A program made the translations under genes and the position numbers. A stretch of DNA of 64,000 bases from Bacteroidales bacterium (GTDB lineage: Bacteria > Bacteroidota > Bacteroidia > Bacteroidales > UBA1402). The notes beneath the pieces were generated by a model. The model searched no databases, was not told where the DNA came from, and worked only from the letters and a program-made list of their open reading frames with translations. Shown piece by piece: positions 63,159 through 64,000 of this stretch (position 1 is the first letter of the stretch; the number at the start of each line of letters is the position of its first letter). The stretch lies in contig JAQVXI010000003.1 of assembly GCA_028709215.1 (NCBI GenBank), forward strand, positions 45,166 through 109,165, written 5' to 3'.

Positions 63159-64000
63159 TTAATTATTTTTATCTACAAACCCACGCTTCCCCTTCCACCG
63201 CTCAAACTGTTCCTGAGCCATTTTATTACTCTTATTGGGCAAAAACATTTCACCGGGCAGGCGATGCATTGCATGCCCATTCAAATTGGCATACTTACCC
63301 AAAGCCAGGGCGTTCAAACGAATCAACCCATCGGATACAGCATGCACATGCCGAAAACAAGTGACCGGACATTGAAAAAGATCAGCCATATATTGCATCA
63401 AGAACGCAAGATCCTGCCCCGTACCATCAACAGAAATACCGGACACCTCAACCCCCAATTGCTCAGTCCAGGCATCAAGTAATTGCTTCATCGTATACGC
63501 GACCGACTCAAAACAGGATCGTACCAAATGAAATCGCGTGGAATCCAAGCGAAGCCCATAAACCATCGTCTCGCCCGTAGACATCTCTGGATAACAAAAG
63601 ACGCCTCCGCTATCCCGAACGTTTCGAGCCATCTGATCCGCTTCTGTTAGCGTATGAAACACATTAAGTTGCGTCGACAACCAACGCAACAATCCATCCA
63701 AAGCAAATACTTTCTGACTGTATCCATAACAAACATCCCCACCGGCAGCATACAATAGTGTGTTATTCACTTTTGACAAGACGCAATTGGATGCATAACC
63801 CGCATGCAAACTCAATTCCACACAACGATCCAAATGCAACGAGACCAATCCACGCATCCAGCTTCCATGACCAAGAAAACGTGCACCATCCATGCTTGAT
63901 ATACCGGCTATGGGTACCGATGCTGAAAGCAAACCGTTTAATGTCGTTTCACCAAATACCGCATCACTCATTTGAACCTTCGGCAATGCATGAACGGGAA
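63159..64000 (-). CDS. FGGY-family carbohydrate kinase, C-terminal half (cut by window edge)
   Basis: The frame is open to the right edge; the first residues in view (PVHALPKVQMSDAVFGETT) are the middle of an FGGY kinase, so the true start lies beyond position 64000. Visible features: GISSMDGARFLGHGSW at the catalytic-domain hinge, where GDQ is usual in the family, retaining the Asp; NNTLLYAAGGDVCYGYSQKVFALDGLLRWL; and the FGGY second signature SGISVDGTGQDLAFLMQYMADLFQCPV. The C-terminus ends with ERWKGKRGFVDKN. The family phosphorylates glycerol, xylulose, rhamnulose, gluconate and similar sugars; which one cannot be told from this half. No neighbour in the window clarifies it. Confidence 0.8.
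   Translation of the reverse strand, partial: PVHALPKVQMSDAVFGETTLNGLLSASVPIAGISSMDGARFLGHGSWMRGLVSLHLDRCVELSLHAGYASNCVLSKVNNTLLYAAGGDVCYGYSQKVFALDGLLRWLSTQLNVFHTLTEADQMARNVRDSGGVFCYPEMSTGETMVYGLRLDSTRFHLVRSCFESVAYTMKQLLDAWTEQLGVEVSGISVDGTGQDLAFLMQYMADLFQCPVTCFRHVHAVSDGLIRLNALALGKYANLNGHAMHRLPGEMFLPNKSNKMAQEQFERWKGKRGFVDKNN

Overview
The window is chromosomal DNA from a member of the Bacteroidetes, most likely an anaerobic, polysaccharide-degrading Bacteroidales. The signs are a SusC-type receptor N-terminus, FAS1 lipoproteins, a hybrid two-component sensor, T9SS-type C-terminal tails, a MurF-Alr fusion, a GSCFA protein, trp gene order BEGDCFA, and many promoters with the Bacteroidetes -7 box TAnnTTTG close to start codons. 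A genus cannot be fixed from the sequence alone.

Layout. 1-4.8 kb (minus): an operon of two FAS1 (fasciclin) lipoproteins leading into a SusC/RagA receptor cut by the window edge. 4.9-8.8 kb (minus): a large secreted repeat protein with its own terminator. 8.9-10.9 kb (plus): an acyltransferase, a CDGSH iron-sulfur protein and a TerB/DnaJ co-chaperone. 10.9-17.5 kb (plus): a complete tryptophan operon, trpB-E-G-D-C-F-A, preceded by a promoter, a 19-residue leader peptide with three consecutive Trp codons, and an attenuator terminator.

17.5-32 kb (mostly minus): carbohydrate use. It holds a GH51 arabinofuranosidase with an extra N-terminal domain, an ECF sigma factor, a 1379-residue hybrid two-component regulator, a GH88 hydrolase and a GH43-MFS-ROK operon. 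A pabB-pabC folate pair on the plus strand interrupts it. Together these look like a hemicellulose/pectin side-chain locus: secreted enzymes release sugars, the MFS protein imports them, the ROK kinase phosphorylates them, and the hybrid sensor reports the oligosaccharide.

32-35.2 kb (plus): two small secreted proteins, an ECF sigma factor, and an unusual protein with a cytoplasmic N-terminus, one membrane helix and a C-terminal beta-barrel-like domain; this is probably an envelope-response module. 35.3-40.2 kb (plus): etfB-etfA-acyl-CoA dehydrogenase and a nitronate-monooxygenase-like flavoprotein. 40.2-41.9 kb: a tRNA-Gln(CUG) gene whose 3' end is duplicated 1.6 kb downstream, bounding a decayed integrative element with a truncated integrase pseudogene, tandem arm-type repeats and one DUF4468-like gene.

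42-54 kb: housekeeping genes lgt, a TsaC/Sua5-type gene, fabI, an S41 protease lipoprotein, murF-alr, GSCFA, and dxs-trkA-trkH. 54-64 kb (minus): a GH28 polygalacturonase, an MG2/plug-domain protein with a carboxypeptidase-regulatory-domain partner, groES-groEL, a secreted LRR/cohesin-like/dockerin protein with a T9SS tail, and the C-terminal half of an FGGY sugar kinase cut by the right edge.

The most noteworthy items are the trp attenuator, the tRNA-Gln element remnant, and the sigma-factor/inner-membrane-to-beta-barrel pair.
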